Shown: in pieces, positions 35,927 to 48,713 of the stretch | How the letters are laid out: each line of letters opens with the position of its first letter | Position numbering within the stretch: position 1 is the stretch's first letter | NCBI GenBank assembly: GCA_023653785.1 | Contig: JAMKCH010084953.1 | Coordinates: forward strand, 28,583-92,582 | Source: Ophioderma brevispina | Lineage: Eukaryota > Echinodermata > Ophiuroidea > Amphilepidida > Ophiodermatidae | Reading direction: 5' to 3' | DNA length: 64,000 nt | Notes under the pieces: generated by a model | The model's database searches: none | Seen by the model: the letters and a program-made list of their open reading frames with translations, nothing else | Told to the model about the DNA's origin: nothing | Position numbers and translations under genes: made by a program

Positions 35927-36560
35927 TATAGCATAGGAGTCTCAATTGAAGGAATTTTGCCTATCCGATGTAGCGTTTCAGAGATACAGCAATAAGCATA
36001 TTTAATTAGCTCATTTGAAAAAAAATTTACCCTTAAAAAAAAAAGGGCCCCCAAAAAAAATTTTTGGCAAAAAAATTTGGCCCCATGATAGGCTTTCATG
36101 CCGTGCCTGTATTTGAGTATCCCCGATGTACCGTTTCAAATAAGCAATTACGCTGATTTTTGGCATATTAATTAGCTAATTTGCAAACTCCCATTTGCCG
36201 GAAATATGCCCAAAATCTATCAGGTTGAGAACTCTTCAGCCCGTTCCTTCCACCAAGTTACAACATCATTATACCGCCTTACGAAACTCCAGAAAGCTTG
36301 TACACAGGCCTTGCAGGAAAATTCTCATAAATTATGCAATTAGATACTTAATTACATATTTTACGGCCACTAATCTAATCAAGCCGAGACTCATCAACCC
36401 GCGCTTTCGCACCAAGTTATCATCATTGTCGTCCCATTAAGGAACTCCAGATAATTGGGTAAATACAGCATGGGTTAACATTTTTATCACGACGGACTAC
36501 GGATGGACGCTGCCTCATTTCATAGTCCCCGTTCCGAACTCGTCTGCGGGGACAATAACA
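35927..36560 (+). repeat. R1-family copy
   Basis: GATGTAGCGTTTCAGAGATA and TTTAATTAGCTCATTTG, then GATGTACCGTTTCAAATAAG, and the tail GGGTTAACATTTTTATCACG, GGACTACGGATGGACGCTGC, CATAGTCCCCGTTCCGAACT, GTCTGCGGGGACAATAA. The tail is better preserved than at 1120-1235. Confidence 0.75.
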
Positions 36561-37125
36561 TGTTTTCAAGTGATTTCATATAAACAGCGTGGATTCATCC
36601 GAAATACATGAGAAGCGATGAAGAGGAACAAACATGCATAAAGTTTTGAAAAGATACGCACTAGCCAGCATGGCATTTTTATATTAAAAGAAGATTACAC
36701 CTCCAATAACTTTTTTTAATAATAAACATTATCTCCAAAGATATATCATTCGGTCCAGTCAGGTGGAATAGCCAATGTTTCCAGGAACCATATATATTGT
36801 GTGAGAATGACACGTGATGATAAAACACAATTTACTATTATTGGTATTGTTTCTATAAAGAGGTACTCTACAATTTAATAATACGATTTTACAATAGTAC
36901 CGTTTCTTTATACATTTTTAATCCAAAACATTTTTGTTTTTGCTCTGATGGCTTTTTTGTAAGCGCCTGGTTTTAAAAGACTATCCGTGGAAACTTTTCT
37001 AAAAGTCGAAAGTCTAACGGAGAGATGCAAAATGTGCAAATTTCCATTGGAAAGTATTCAGAATTGCAAAGTGAACCATGACATGTCAATTTGCCCATCA
37101 AGGTCAAATGAAACTCTGTGAAATC
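36561..37125. other. No gene; contains an R4 copy at 36990-37115
   Basis: AT-rich; R4 match includes TTTCCATTGGAAAGTATTCAG and AATTGCAAAGTGAACCATGA. Confidence 0.5.
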
Positions 37126-37129
37126 TTAA

Positions 37130-37469
37130 GGGGGATGGCCCCAATTTAAGGTATGAAGTTTTCAATCTTGATAAGACTGGCCTTCACCCCAAAACCCATC
37201 TGTGAAATTTCGCGCCGATATATGTCAATCCGTTTTGATGCGAGAGCTAAAAACGTGCTTTGTAGCCCCATAGAGACTGTGTAAAGTTAATATTGGTCGA
37301 CCAAATTTGGCACATTTTCCCTCATAACTTCCAAACCAAACATCCTTGTGCTCTAATATTTCACAGGCTAAATGAGACAAATAGTGCTTTCTTCTTGATA
37401 CCAAAATGTTGACCCCTTCCGGAAATTGGGGTTCTGGGGGCCGAGGTATTAGCGATCGTGGCCAGGACC
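37130..37469. mobile_element. Possible TTAA-flanked MITE
   Basis: TTAA at 37126-37129 and 37470-37473 flank ends GGGGGATGGCC and GGCCAGGACC. The inverted match is short (TTAAGG and TGGCC with mismatches), so this is tentative. Confidence 0.35.
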
Positions 37470-37744
37470 TTAAGAGAAAACAGTGGCCTTAATGTTGTTC
37501 AGTTTTCACTGCATAAAGAAGCCACGGCATACCAAATAAATCATTAGTTGTTAAACAATAATCGTATATTACAATTTATTGCATGTAAAACATTGGGTAA
37601 AATACATCAAGGAATAGAATGTACATCAGTCGCAGTCAATTCCTAATTCCGATATACGTTTATGGCTCTATCCAGTAATTGATTTTTCTTTGCAAGTATA
37701 GTATTCTTCAATGGAAATGAAATGACTTTCCACGATGAGGGCGT

Positions 37745-38112
37745 AAAGTTACATGAGGTTTCACATATCAGGTGTCCCTAAAAACAACACATGAAAGCAA
37801 TGATTTTTGCCCTAAAGTACGGCTTTCCAGTAAAATAACCCCCCTGAAAGGATTAAGCTGAGGAATTTTTATTTGTACCAAAACAATTGTTGAAATGAAA
37901 CTCTAATGTCGTAGGGAGCACTAAAAAATCAGACTGTTTTATATTGTCATATAAGCAAATCAAAATTTTCCTTTTTTTAATATTATTTCTTTTAAGAACA
38001 TTTCTGTAGCCAAACAAATACCAAGGTAAGAAATCTTTGAGTGTCTGGTCTATTGAAATACTATTATGAAAAACAATAGTTGGATATGCCTCAAAAAATC
38101 TCTCGTTGCACC
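37745..38112. mobile_element. R3 MITE copy, uninterrupted
   Basis: Blocks TTTCACATATCAGGTGTCCC, TTTTTGCCCTAAAGTACGGC, TGAAAGGATTAAGCTGAGGA and the end AATCTCTCGTTGCACC, followed by TTAA at 38113-38116. The left end is degraded. Confidence 0.65.
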
Positions 38113-38442
38113 TTAATTAAAAACACGGGTGATGTCATTGATCCTAAATAAGAAACAAATAATGACACATTATTTGTTTGCAAGAGACTACATAAAGGCA
38201 CCATTAGCCCTAGATGATTGATTTTCCATTGTAAAATTCAAGCTGTAATATTACTATAATTGTGTATTTTTGTATTGCAAGGTTTAATGGAAATGACCCC
38301 AAATTTAAATTTATTAAACAGTGGATAAAAATTATGTCTAATCATATTTTTGCTGTTATACTACCATCGTTTACTGCAAATTATAATTGTGCCCTTGTCA
38401 GTGCATATTTTAGGCTGTGAACCCACTACTATGTAATATATA

Positions 38443-38960
38443 ATGTCCTCATTACAGTTTAAAATTAAAAAAAGTACCGTGAAATTGCGGCATTTTACCG
38501 ACAGTCTTGAAGTTTACAGGGATTTATCTTTAGAGTGTACGTTTATTAAGGTAGGCTATGTGTTCACTGACATATTTGATTCATCTTTTGCTGTTGTCAA
38601 TTTGGAAAATGTATCTTGCTCCATGAGCTTTGAGATTTTTGCAACGTTTCCATGGAAAGATTCAAATTCCCCTCCGTATACCGCCAATAATGGGTGTACT
38701 CCGGGGTCATGGAGGACTGAGTTTTTTGAAAAAGTTTCAAGTCCCAATGGAGACTTTGCTTTAGTTGATTTCTTCCATGGAATCGTTCGTGGAGACTATG
38801 CAAGAATTGTATGGTTTGCTACTGGGCAAGGGTGGTTAAATGTGTTACATGTTAAAGTTTTATACGAAATTAGCATTTTCAAGTGCTTGTTCCACTTCAT
38901 AAATTAAGTGACATAACAATGTGTCAGCATATAATCTCACCGTAATTGAATTAAAAAACA
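38443..38960 (+). repeat. Dispersed repeat carrying a 154-codon frame
   Basis: The frame 38443-38907 is the longest non-simple plus-strand frame. Its first 230 bp have a related copy at 43030-43260 (GTAGGC.TATGTGTTCA, GTCAATTTG.AA.ATGTATCT, AAGTTTCCA.GGAAAGATTCAA) in which the frame is not open. Its end runs into R2 sequence (GTTAAATGTGTTACATGTTA, ATAATCTCACCGTAATTGAA). I therefore treat it as repeat DNA with a chance or relic frame and not as a gene. Confidence 0.5.
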
Positions 38961-40340
38961 AAAAAACCGAAAAAGAAAACCAAAATTCAAAAAACAAATT
39001 TTTTATTTTGGGGACATTCTAACTCAGTTATTTGGTGACATTACATAATGGTTAAGTATGACCAGTGAGCAAAAGAAGGTGTTTTCATTGATTTGTGAAA
39101 ATTTGTTATGCTGATTAGCGTTTGTTTTGATAGCAGCGAAAAAACAAAATTTCCACTCCAATGGTAGCATCCCTCCCCGCACTGAATGAAATGAAATGAA
39201 TATCTATTAAAACATAATGCCCTACAGTGGAGTTATTACTAGCTCCACGGGTCTTGGATATGGCATGATAACAGGTAATAAAATCAGGATTTTTCTTAAG
39301 TTTTTTTTTTCTGTTACCATGATAACATTTCTAAATTTGCTTCGCGAAGACCCATTTTCAAATAGCTACATTTATCATTCTGTATATGTCTTATTCGTTC
39401 CCTGCACGGGCATTGAAAAGACCCTACGTACTACAAGAACAATAAAGGACCCCCCCTCAGACTGAAACTGGATCACAAGGACTATTGCAAATAACCACTA
39501 CAATCATTTTTCGCAAGCTCGAATTAATCTGTCAGTTTCATGCAAGCCATTAACGGGGACATTTCGTGATCAACAGCCTCGTCCCCCGGACTTACCTAAA
39601 AAAATTGAGATTTTCATATCATTGCACCGTAACATTAGAATCCATGTGTGCCAATTTAGTGGCAAATCCGGTTGTGTCTGTAAGAAATTCGCAATTTGTA
39701 TTTCCGGTCCGTAAAAGGACAGAAATATAACAGGTGGCCTAATGGGACCGGGAGAGAAGAACGAACACTGTGCTCATAACCCAAAAACTGCAAAGTCGGG
39801 ATCAGCTAAAAGTTGTGAATAAGACACCTTTTCCCGATATATAGTGAAACAAGAATAAAACAGATCGTGTTGGAATCACGAAAAGCAACTTTAATAAAGA
39901 ACAGTTTTCAGTATGTGTTGTCAATTAATCAAGTAGAAAGTAGGTAACAGGCTTGTCCTGACATCAAGAACAAATACTTCCAATTATTTCAGGGCTAAAT
40001 TGTTACAGGAATGCCCGTGACCTTCTCTGATTCTGGAAATCACGAATCGTAGAAAGATATTTGCGACATGATGATGAGCTGTGTCGGAACGAACCAAGAT
40101 TAAAATCATTTGACCAGTACAGGGAATGGCTCGTTTTCAAATTTCCTTGCCCGTAATGCGTGGAAGTTATTGCCAACCTTTTGTTGAAAAGGGGGCTGGG
40201 TGCTGGGTGGGTTATCCCGCGTCCTGTGGTTTTGGTAAACATGGGGGGACGCTATCCCGGCGCCTTCCTTAAACTTACGTGACGGCCGCTTATCGGGGGG
40301 ATCCAGCAGCACTCTCCCTCCCCGGATTCTCATGTAAGGA
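38961..40340. other. No gene recognised
   Basis: Overlapping minus-strand frames at 40003-40333 are proline/serine-rich and without a domain. GC content rises slightly at 40130-40340. Confidence 0.4.
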
Positions 40341-40383
40341 TTTTCGATATGGGCCCTTAAATACTAAGGGCCCATATCGAAAA
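40341..40383. repeat. Perfect 19-bp inverted repeat with 5-base loop
   Basis: TTTTCGATATGGGCCCTTA (40341-40359), loop AATAC, then the exact reverse complement (40365-40383). No U-run terminator context and no bounding element seen. Confidence 0.95.
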
Positions 40384-43029
40384 TTAATTTCATATAGGCA
40401 TATACTGACTCAAGAGACCCAAAACCCAACCCCACTTCCGGCATCAAAAATCAGGTGTAGAGAATAGGCTCCGAGTGGACCCAGCCGCAAGTATTGAAAA
40501 CCTATTAAAAGATAATCAGATCTTTAAAGGACTTTTGACAGGTCTTTGCCGTTCGCACCTTTCGGGCATCATCATTAGCACCGGGCATTATCACCACCTA
40601 CATTTTTTTCATGATACATTCATGACATTGTTTTAAGACGCAAATCGGAGATGAATCGAATGAAAACCGAGACCGAAAGGAAGGTCATCAAAGTCTTCAT
40701 GATAGTTCCTAGAGACCAAAAACCGGACCCACTTTGACCTTCTAAATCTAGGAGGGATATGCTCAGATTTGGAAGGCAATATGCGGGGTTTTGTAATTAA
40801 AGAAGTGAAATGGAAACCGTGAGGAAGAAAAAAAAAGAAGCTCCTGTCCCATCGATTTCATACAGGATGTAGTAACTATAAACCAAGTTGACTTTACTAC
40901 AACGTTATGGGTCAATAGACACCAAAAATACCTCCTGTTATGATGTTTTTATAACAATGCAGCATCTGCTCTGGATGGTGGTCCGCAAATATGCTGGCAC
41001 TATTTGTCTGAATCAACAAATCTGTAAAATTACAAATTAGTGACCGTACGATAAATATGAAAAGCGACAATAGTTTGGAAGGGGGACTTCCTACCAATTT
41101 ATTGCATTTACCTATAGTATTTCCTTACCAATATTAATTTACGATAATCGTTATGAATTGGTTTCCACTTGCAAAGCTTTCAGGAGAGTTCGTGTCTTGC
41201 TGGTATGTTTTCATGTTCCTTTGTAAATTTGCGGTGATTCCACATTCATCAATCAAATTTTGTGTTAGTTTCATCAAACAGGGAAATACAAAAATGCAAA
41301 TTATAGCAAAATTCAAGGGATATATGAATTTACATTGGAAATCAAGATCATATAGGATATGGTGCTTTAAGGTAGTAGTCGCTTGCAAACGATTTATTTT
41401 GTCAGTTGTTGTATTTCCTATTTTAGGATCAAATGGACACAGCCAATTAAGCCATTTCAATTTCCATTTAAGAATATATTTAATATATCATTGCAAAGAA
41501 AAATCAATTTAACTTGATAGAGCCTTAAACCTAAATCATCTTCCGTGAAACCTTTAACGTGTTTCTGAACAGTGTACAAAGACCAATAAACATCGAAGGG
41601 TCCATATATATTCGGACTTGCAAGCCACACTATGCAGAACCCAATACATTGGCAGCTTCAACAGTGAAAGGTTCCAAACTTAGATTTATTTAACTTCTGT
41701 CGGTGTGTGTTTAACGTGTTTAACTTCACATTTGCAAAACACCTGTATACCCACACTACACAAGTCGCACTAAAATTAGATTAGGATAAGATGTTGAATG
41801 ATGGAACTGTGCACTGCAGCGTGACTCCTTTTCTATGGAAGCATACGATATCGTTGGGAGACAAGGACCAAATCATCATGCTGTTCGTAAATATCTTCAT
41901 TAAAAGGTTGGATGAAACTTTTTAATTGCAACCATAAACAAGCCGTGTTTGATGGCCAAAATATTTAGGACTGAAACATGTTTTGACGCAGTTAGATGTT
42001 TAAATACTAAGCTACGCCGTCGTGAACACAAGTTTGCGCAGAATTTCTAAAAGTTCTGTGAAACAGTCGCGAATTAAAACTACTTGTTTTCCCCATACTC
42101 AGACAAGTAATGGATGCAATACTAGTTCACCTCCAAATGAGTAAAAAAAACACAGACACCGGCAGACTATTATATTCTTACTAACTCGATCGGCGAAGAG
42201 TGTATTTTTTTATCGCAGTTAAGGACTATTCAGGATTTTTGTTTGGTTTTAATGCGGAAAATATGGAACCTAAATTAAACGTGTAAGCTCTCATTTAGAA
42301 AGTTCATTCTTCTTAATTTTTGTTGACCAATGTTCATGTTGTGTACTGTTGTACACATTTCATGTTGGGATTGTTGTACACAGTCATGTGATAATGAGGC
42401 ATTTCATTCAATCGCCTAGCGTACATTTAGTTTAATTCTTTTAGTTCTAATGTTGTTAATACTTAAAATTGTATTAATCAATTTCATAGTTAAAGCACTC
42501 CTGTAAAAAGATGATTGACAGTATGGAGTGTGGACAAACCAATCATTCGCCTTCAGTTATGATATCAATTTCGATGGACTATCCTTGTTATTATTAACAT
42601 AATATAGCAAAAGTCTTAAGACTTTTGACGCTTATTTGCTATTCGAACAACACTCTTAGAAATCTTCATTACATTTACATCCACTGTTAGTAAATTTTTT
42701 TGTTTGGGTTTTTTTGAGTTAGTAAATGTTTCTAATGTACAGATTTGTTGTATTGTCTTTGGGGGTTCAAATGACCTATTTTTGTCTATTTTAAACCTGA
42801 AAGTGCGCTGGACAAACGTCACTTAAAAACGTTTAATAACAGGAAAAATCTTATGAAATTGATTTTTAAACTATTTTTAATCCGTTTAAAAATTACGATA
42901 ATTTACTTAGTGGTTCAGGATGACATTGTAATAATATTTTTGTGTATTTCTAATCGTATGAAAAGGGTATATCATTTGTAACCCTTGTTTTCAGTGCATG
43001 CCCAAATGCTGAAAATATTCCCTGTTGTA
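40384..43029. other. No gene recognised
   Basis: AT-rich; the two opposed frames at 41134-41512 (108 and 119 codons) overlap each other and neither shows a domain. Confidence 0.4.
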
Positions 43030-43260
43030 TTATGTTAGTCCACGTTCAGAATTAAAGTTGTTGAAAAATTACGGTATGTCTACTATCATCTGTGAGTTTT
43101 ACAACAATTTCTACAGGGTAGGCCTATGTGTTCATGAAATACTTACATAATCGTGTCACTGTCAATTTGTAAGATGTATCTGACCTGGGCACCTTTGCGA
43201 GTTTGCAAGTTTCCAAGGAAAGATTCAAGTCTATCGATGGACAGACTTCCTGTCACAATG
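43030..43260 (+). repeat. Second copy of the repeat seen at 38443-38680
   Basis: Shares GTAGGCCTATGTGTTCATGA, TGTCAATTTGTAAGATGTAT and TTTCCAAGGAAAGATTCAAG with the other copy. Confidence 0.55.
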
Positions 43261-43945
43261 TCAAGCCAACAAAAATAATAAAATGATGGATGCGGTCTTT
43301 ACCAATGAGAAGGATCTAAACAAAGATAGTTTAATTCAATACAACTTGACTGACTGCACGAATATAGGTACTGGAAGATCGCAACTTCGGCTGAGGGGGC
43401 AGGTGGAGGGAAAGAAAATGCAATGAAAAGAAAATGCAAAATACACGGGGCGGAAACATCTTTTAGAGTTCTAAAAGCCTATAAAACACCGTAAAACAGA
43501 AATCTTTTCTTGTACGGACCCAAATGTTTATACATGGAGTTGGTATATTTATGTTTTACGATATCATGCTCATTGCTGCACACCGCGGCCCGTGTGTAGC
43601 GGCTGCTTAAAGGATAAGAGCGTTTATGGTACAAATTTCATTATTCATGCTGGGGGCAGTGATCGCCATTTTGTGAAAAGTTCAACGCGTGAATCAAGGG
43701 GCTATGTGAAGCAATGTAGGGCCGTTTATAAGATGATGAATTAATATCGTACTGTGTAAAACAATCTTGCTGGATTTAACACATCTTATTGTGCTGCAAA
43801 TTATAACGGTTTTGATAATTGCTATCAACAATTTTTCATAAACTTTCCCGTAACTTTCATTAGTCTATGGACATAATTCATGTACACCAATTTAACAACG
43901 CAGCATTCAATAAACCTCCGGGCCTACTGTACCTCAGATTGAGCC
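43261..43945. other. No feature recognised
   Basis: No supported gene. Confidence 0.4.
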
Positions 43946-44535
43946 TCATGAAAGTATCCTAGTGTGAAATTTGGTCAATAAAATCCAGTGCGAATAGAAA
44001 AAAAATATTTGTGCCCATAAAATTTAGTGTGATTAAAGTAAAATTTCAGTTGTGATTAGTGTGAATGGCCAAGGTTTTCAGACATTTTCAGTGTGCTTAA
44101 GACACCCTCCAAAAGCTTACCAGTTTATGTCTGATCATGGGCGTCCGTGATCTTTTCAAATAGTACTTAGTGCACCAGTGCACGTACATAGGTGCTTATA
44201 TGGGTTATTAATTGCTTTCGTGTGACATCAGAATCGGCGTGCCTTAGCAAAATTTTCAGGTGATTAATGAAGGAACTCCAGATTTTCAGGTGTTTCAGTA
44301 AATGTTCAGTAGGTTAACACACAAAAGACATGGAGGGTACAGGCAAGCTATTTAAATATTTACTGAATATGCAAGAGGACCAGACAATAGTGATTTGCAT
44401 GCCCGCATATGAAAAGATTTTTTCAGTGTTGTTTCAGTGTTGAAATCTATTGTATTATTTTTTCCAGACAAAATTCAGTGGTGTTTTTCCTTCAGTGTGA
44501 TTTCAGGTTTAAATCGTAGTGTGATTGCCGCCCCC
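43946..44535. repeat. Cluster of (C)AGTGTG / TTTTCAGTG motifs
   Basis: AGTGTGAAATTT, TTAGTGTGATTA, TTAGTGTGAATGG, TTTTCAGTGTGCTT, TTTTTTCAGTGTTG, TTTCAGTGTTGAA, TTCAGTGTGATTTCAGG and TAGTGTGATTG lie within 590 bp. They are concentrated toward the two ends of the stretch, as in subterminal transposase-binding repeats. No terminal inverted repeat could be fixed. Confidence 0.5.
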
Positions 44536-44884
44536 ACCCCCAGTTAAGCAACTGGCTGGCAAGGTTGTCAAATTCGGAGGGCCTTGTAACATAAAAACTT
44601 GGTGGCATTATGACATGGTTTCAGATTCGACTTATTTAGGTTTTACTGCCAAAAGTGTAAAATGGAAGGTGCTATAACATGAAACAAAACATGTTTTCTA
44701 GGTTAACATTTTGTGCAGAATACAAAAAATCTGAAGTCAAAATGGGAAAATTTTTGGACGCGTTCAAGATATAGCATTTGGGGTTTGCACAATGCCGAGT
44801 CCCATAGAAAACCTATGGTATTTTGCTAAATATTGCCTCTTGCTTTGAAAAAAAAAAAATTCTCAAATATTTTGCAGTTTGATT

Positions 44885-45163
44885 CAGTGGCGGCGCCAGA
44901 CCTCTTTTTCTGGGGGGGGCAAACGGGGGGCAAAGTGAAATCTTGGGGGGGGGGGGGGAAAGTGAAATTCTGGGGGGAAAAATATGAAACATTTTGAAAT
45001 TTTTCACCAATTTTGACCCAAAACGCTGATTTTTGGCCCCAAATCACTGAATTTTTGCCCCAAATCCTTCATTTTTCTTTCGAACAGGGAGGAAAACTGG
45101 GGGGCAGAAACACATTGGGGTGGGGGGGCCTTTTCCCCCCTGCCCCCCCTGCACCGCCAACTG
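44885..45163. mobile_element. hAT-type MITE with G/C runs
   Basis: Ends CAGTGGCGGCGCCAG and TGCACCGCCAACTG, flanked by GTTTGATT (44877-44884) and GGTTGATT (45164-45171), 7 of 8 bases alike. The interior has long G runs near 44914-44958 and C runs near 45135-45150. Related to 28160-28384 by its end sequence. Confidence 0.8.
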
Positions 45164-45171
45164 GGTTGATT

Positions 45172-47275
45172 GCCAATAATTAAACGAGACTTACCGGATA
45201 GATGAAGTTGATTGAAGTCATAATGCCTCTGGAACTTGATATTAGGAATTACATGGATACAATCGTGCATGCGTAGAGCCAGACTTTAAAGAACATGGGA
45301 CAGGTCCAGGAGCATCTAGTTACTAGACCTCCCAAGTTAATCAACTTGTATTTGTTTGGTTAACTCACACTGTCAATCTTTACAACCAATTTTTACTGTA
45401 AATGCTCATGGTTATTTGCTTTATTCATTGTGTACTATACATTCAATTTGATAGTATAGATGTTGGGAGGGAGGGTGTGGATGTAATTCCTAAATCAAGT
45501 CCAGAGAGCAGTATAGAACTTAAATCAAACTTCAACTTCAGGTAAGTTGTTGAATTCATTCAATTCATTATGTCCCTCTGGAATTGATACGAAATTACAT
45601 GGGACTTCAAAGCAACTGGAACTGGCCCATGCAAACAATGTCACACTTTAATCCAATAAATATCAAAGGTAAAGACTTGAACCACACCCACATTGCTAGC
45701 TTCTCTTCTATTAGCGGTTGGTAGTTTCACATTTACATGAGCTAGTACTATAATTACATGACATGTGGCTTGCACAAATGAAAATAAGGTAACCGTAGTT
45801 ACACAACAAGCACAACACACATTGTAGCTTGTTGATTTGCATTTCTTCTCGCCAAAATTTTCGGGTAGTTTTCCAGATTATTCTAAAATCTTAAAACTGC
45901 CTGAAAATAACAGCAAATACTTACCACTAACTGCCCCACATGGTTGGAAGTATTGCTAACAAATTATTGTCCTCAGCTATCCGGTTTCTGCATATGATGA
46001 TATCATCATCTTGCCCGGTTATGTGGCTCCAAATGGTATTTACTTAACTCAAATAAGACCACTGTCATTTTGTCTACAAATACAAAAAACATTTGACTGA
46101 AGCAATAACCACAGTACATTGTAGGCCTAATGATCCCCAAGGTCATTCCAGGTATCTATACTCTGTCTACTGTTTGCCCATTTCTTTAGTCATGCCTGCT
46201 AAACAAAAGATATTTAAAGTTAAAAAGGGGTGATTCTCTTATCTTCCTTCTCCGCCAGTGTTAGTATAATGTTAGTGTAACAGTACTACTCAACACAAGG
46301 ACAACTTGTTCTTTAACAACAGCAATGGATTAATAATCTTGTGAAAAATGGTCAAGCAACAGTGAAGTGACAAACTGTGGTTTCGTCAGGCAAAAACTGA
46401 CAATTTCTGCAGTGCATTCAAAGTCTTTTGAAAAACCTGTCCATTTCACACTTTTTACCACTATCAGGCTAGAAAAGAGGTTGGAATATAAGCATATAAG
46501 ACGGATTATACATTCAGAACCAACCATTTTATCGGGCATTTGCACGAAGTTGTAATTAGAATTCGAAATCGGTTGCTGTTCAAGATGAGACTGGCAAATG
46601 CTAATTTGTTAAAGATTCCTGATGACTGATCGGTTTGGACTGCTTGAGCCCCATATAGAAAAATAAATGTTGCCATGAAGGCATTTCTTTTAATATGATT
46701 TCCAAATCTTGGGGTTCAATAACATCTCTATCCAAACGGGCTATGTGCCACACAAAATAAACACTGCTTAATTTAACGATCACGTTTCACTAGACAAAAA
46801 CCCAATTACACTCCTCACTATATGGCCCCCCCCAAACCCTTAATTTGGTAAGTGCTTAACATAACAGTTAAATTAAATGTGCCATTTAATTTAATAAAAA
46901 TACATTTTATGGATAATATACATTCATGTTTTAAAAAAATATTCCATTGCTCTGTTTCACAAATAGCATTTCCAATTTTCACATTTCTGACAACAGAATG
47001 CAATTCGTGGAATCGCACATGACACAATAAGATGTAACCATCCTTCTCATCCGTCTAGGGCTTTGTATGATCATGAATGGGTACACTAAAATGGGGGATC
47101 TGTTACACTCCAACTTTTGTTTTCAGTTTACTTCCATTTAATTCTTTGACTATGTTCAAAGAATTTGATGTCATTTTTTTTTTTTTTTTTTTTTTTTAAG
47201 ATTAAAAACAATTTCAGCCCATTGGATTAGTATACGAGAGTTACGGTCGAAAAACCTTCGCTACGTAATGGGGGA
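45172..47275. other. No gene recognised; diverged direct repeats at 45475-45640
   Basis: TCC(A/C)GAG(A/G)GCAGTATAGAACT and TCTGGAATTGATACGAAATT recur here and at 49720-49800, so an unnamed repeat is present. Frames to 71 codons only. A long T run lies at 47176-47199. Confidence 0.4.
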
Positions 47276-47320
47276 GACGGGCGGGCGGGGGGGCGGGGGG
47301 GGGGGGGGAGGGGGGGGAGT
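47276..47320 (+). repeat. G-rich run
   Basis: Near-continuous G with single C/A interruptions; could form a G-quadruplex and is prone to length errors. Confidence 0.85.
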
Positions 47321-48713
47321 CTAGACAGTACACACAAAACGGGTGAATGAATGTTGAAAATGGTGTCGACTATAAATTTAAAATAAGTAGAGAAGTGAAA
47401 CACTTGTGGGGCTAAAATTGCACATACACTGTCATGAATGATAGATCTAACTCATGATACAAACTAGGTACATTAATGTAATTAAGTAATTGCAAATTAG
47501 AGTTATTAGGTACAAATTTTGATCCTTTGGTGAATGTTCGGCTGTTCTGTGCTAAAATATATCCCAAAAACGAGGTAAAACTTGGATTAACTTGATTATA
47601 ATTATCTTTATAATTTCTTCTTTTAATCACACATTGGTACCCCTTAATAAAAAGGTAATTAATTAGCCTAATGAAGCATTAATAATTTAATTCATGACAA
47701 CATATCTAACCAAAACTGTCCCATTTGGGTGGGACCTGTATGGATTCAAATTAGTTTGGAAACATTTTAGAGTTGTCATATATATTGATGAATCAAATAT
47801 ATTTATGAATCGGTTTGTAAAATTGTCAATGAGGGTTACCAATGCTCAAACCACTACAGGTGGCATTCATCATCATCAATCATGGCCATTTGAATACAAT
47901 CCAGTTAGAATAAAGCACAACATACTAAGAGGTATGATAGCTTAAAATGCCAAAGAGTAATGTGAAAACAAATATTCAAATATATTTAAATATCGATCCA
48001 TCAGGTGATGTTATTGAAACAGTTAATATCACTGAGAGGGGGCCAACTTTACAACTTTGTTTTGACCTTTGTTTATTTACGTCCAAATCACGCGCTTCAT
48101 GCTTCGCACGTGTCCAAGGTCAGTGGCCCAACCGATTCACTATTTACATCTTAATCTATATTCATCCGCGCCGCATCATTCACCAACCTTGGTGGTAATT
48201 ATGCGCGGAATAAAATTAGTCCCGTTAAATAGTGGTACGCTTGAGGTCTCAACCTTAATTTTTCATTTCCAATCATTATAATTTAAATGATTTTTCAACT
48301 GAAAGCCAATTTATAGATAGTTGCTCAAAAAAATTGAGATTTACTCGAGAATATCGTCATTCGTATCTCGGCAATAGACCGCTGTGCAGACTGGCACACG
48401 AGACAGTGGATTGATCATTCAACACATTTTCATGCCAGGTTTTAACCGGGCTTTTATTAACCTTCTGCTCTAGCTTGGATTGCCATGCTTCCCTTGATAG
48501 TTTTAGATTTCTGAGATGGGCCTCGGCACAATTTCCCGTCTATATAACTCCTTTTGCCATACTGGAACTAGGAGTGTGCTTGTCTATCTTGGTTCTACCG
48601 CATTTCTTATATAGTTCGGGCTTTTTCGACCCTCAGTTCTTGGGATTGCCATCGGCGTTCCCCCTTGTCAATCGCTATTTCTTTGATGGGTCATTGGCAC
48701 CATTCTGATCGTA
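47321..48713. other. No gene recognised
   Basis: Frames to 83 codons without domains. Holds one copy (48543-48575) of a 33-bp sequence that is repeated exactly at 49593-49625. Confidence 0.4.

Noticed and set aside
35240..35995. 251-codon plus-strand frame and 209-codon minus-strand frame
   Set aside because: Both are read from a C-rich minisatellite; products are Pro/Thr/His- or Gly/Trp/Val-rich low complexity.
38443..38907. 154-codon plus-strand frame as a gene
   Set aside because: The sequence is partly repeated at 43030-43260 without an open frame and its end is R2 repeat.
40341..40383. Intrinsic transcription terminator
   Set aside because: A bacterial concept; this is animal DNA and no U-run follows.
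41134..41512. Two opposed frames of 108 and 119 codons
   Set aside because: Mutually overlapping, AT-biased, no domain; only one at most could be real and neither has support.
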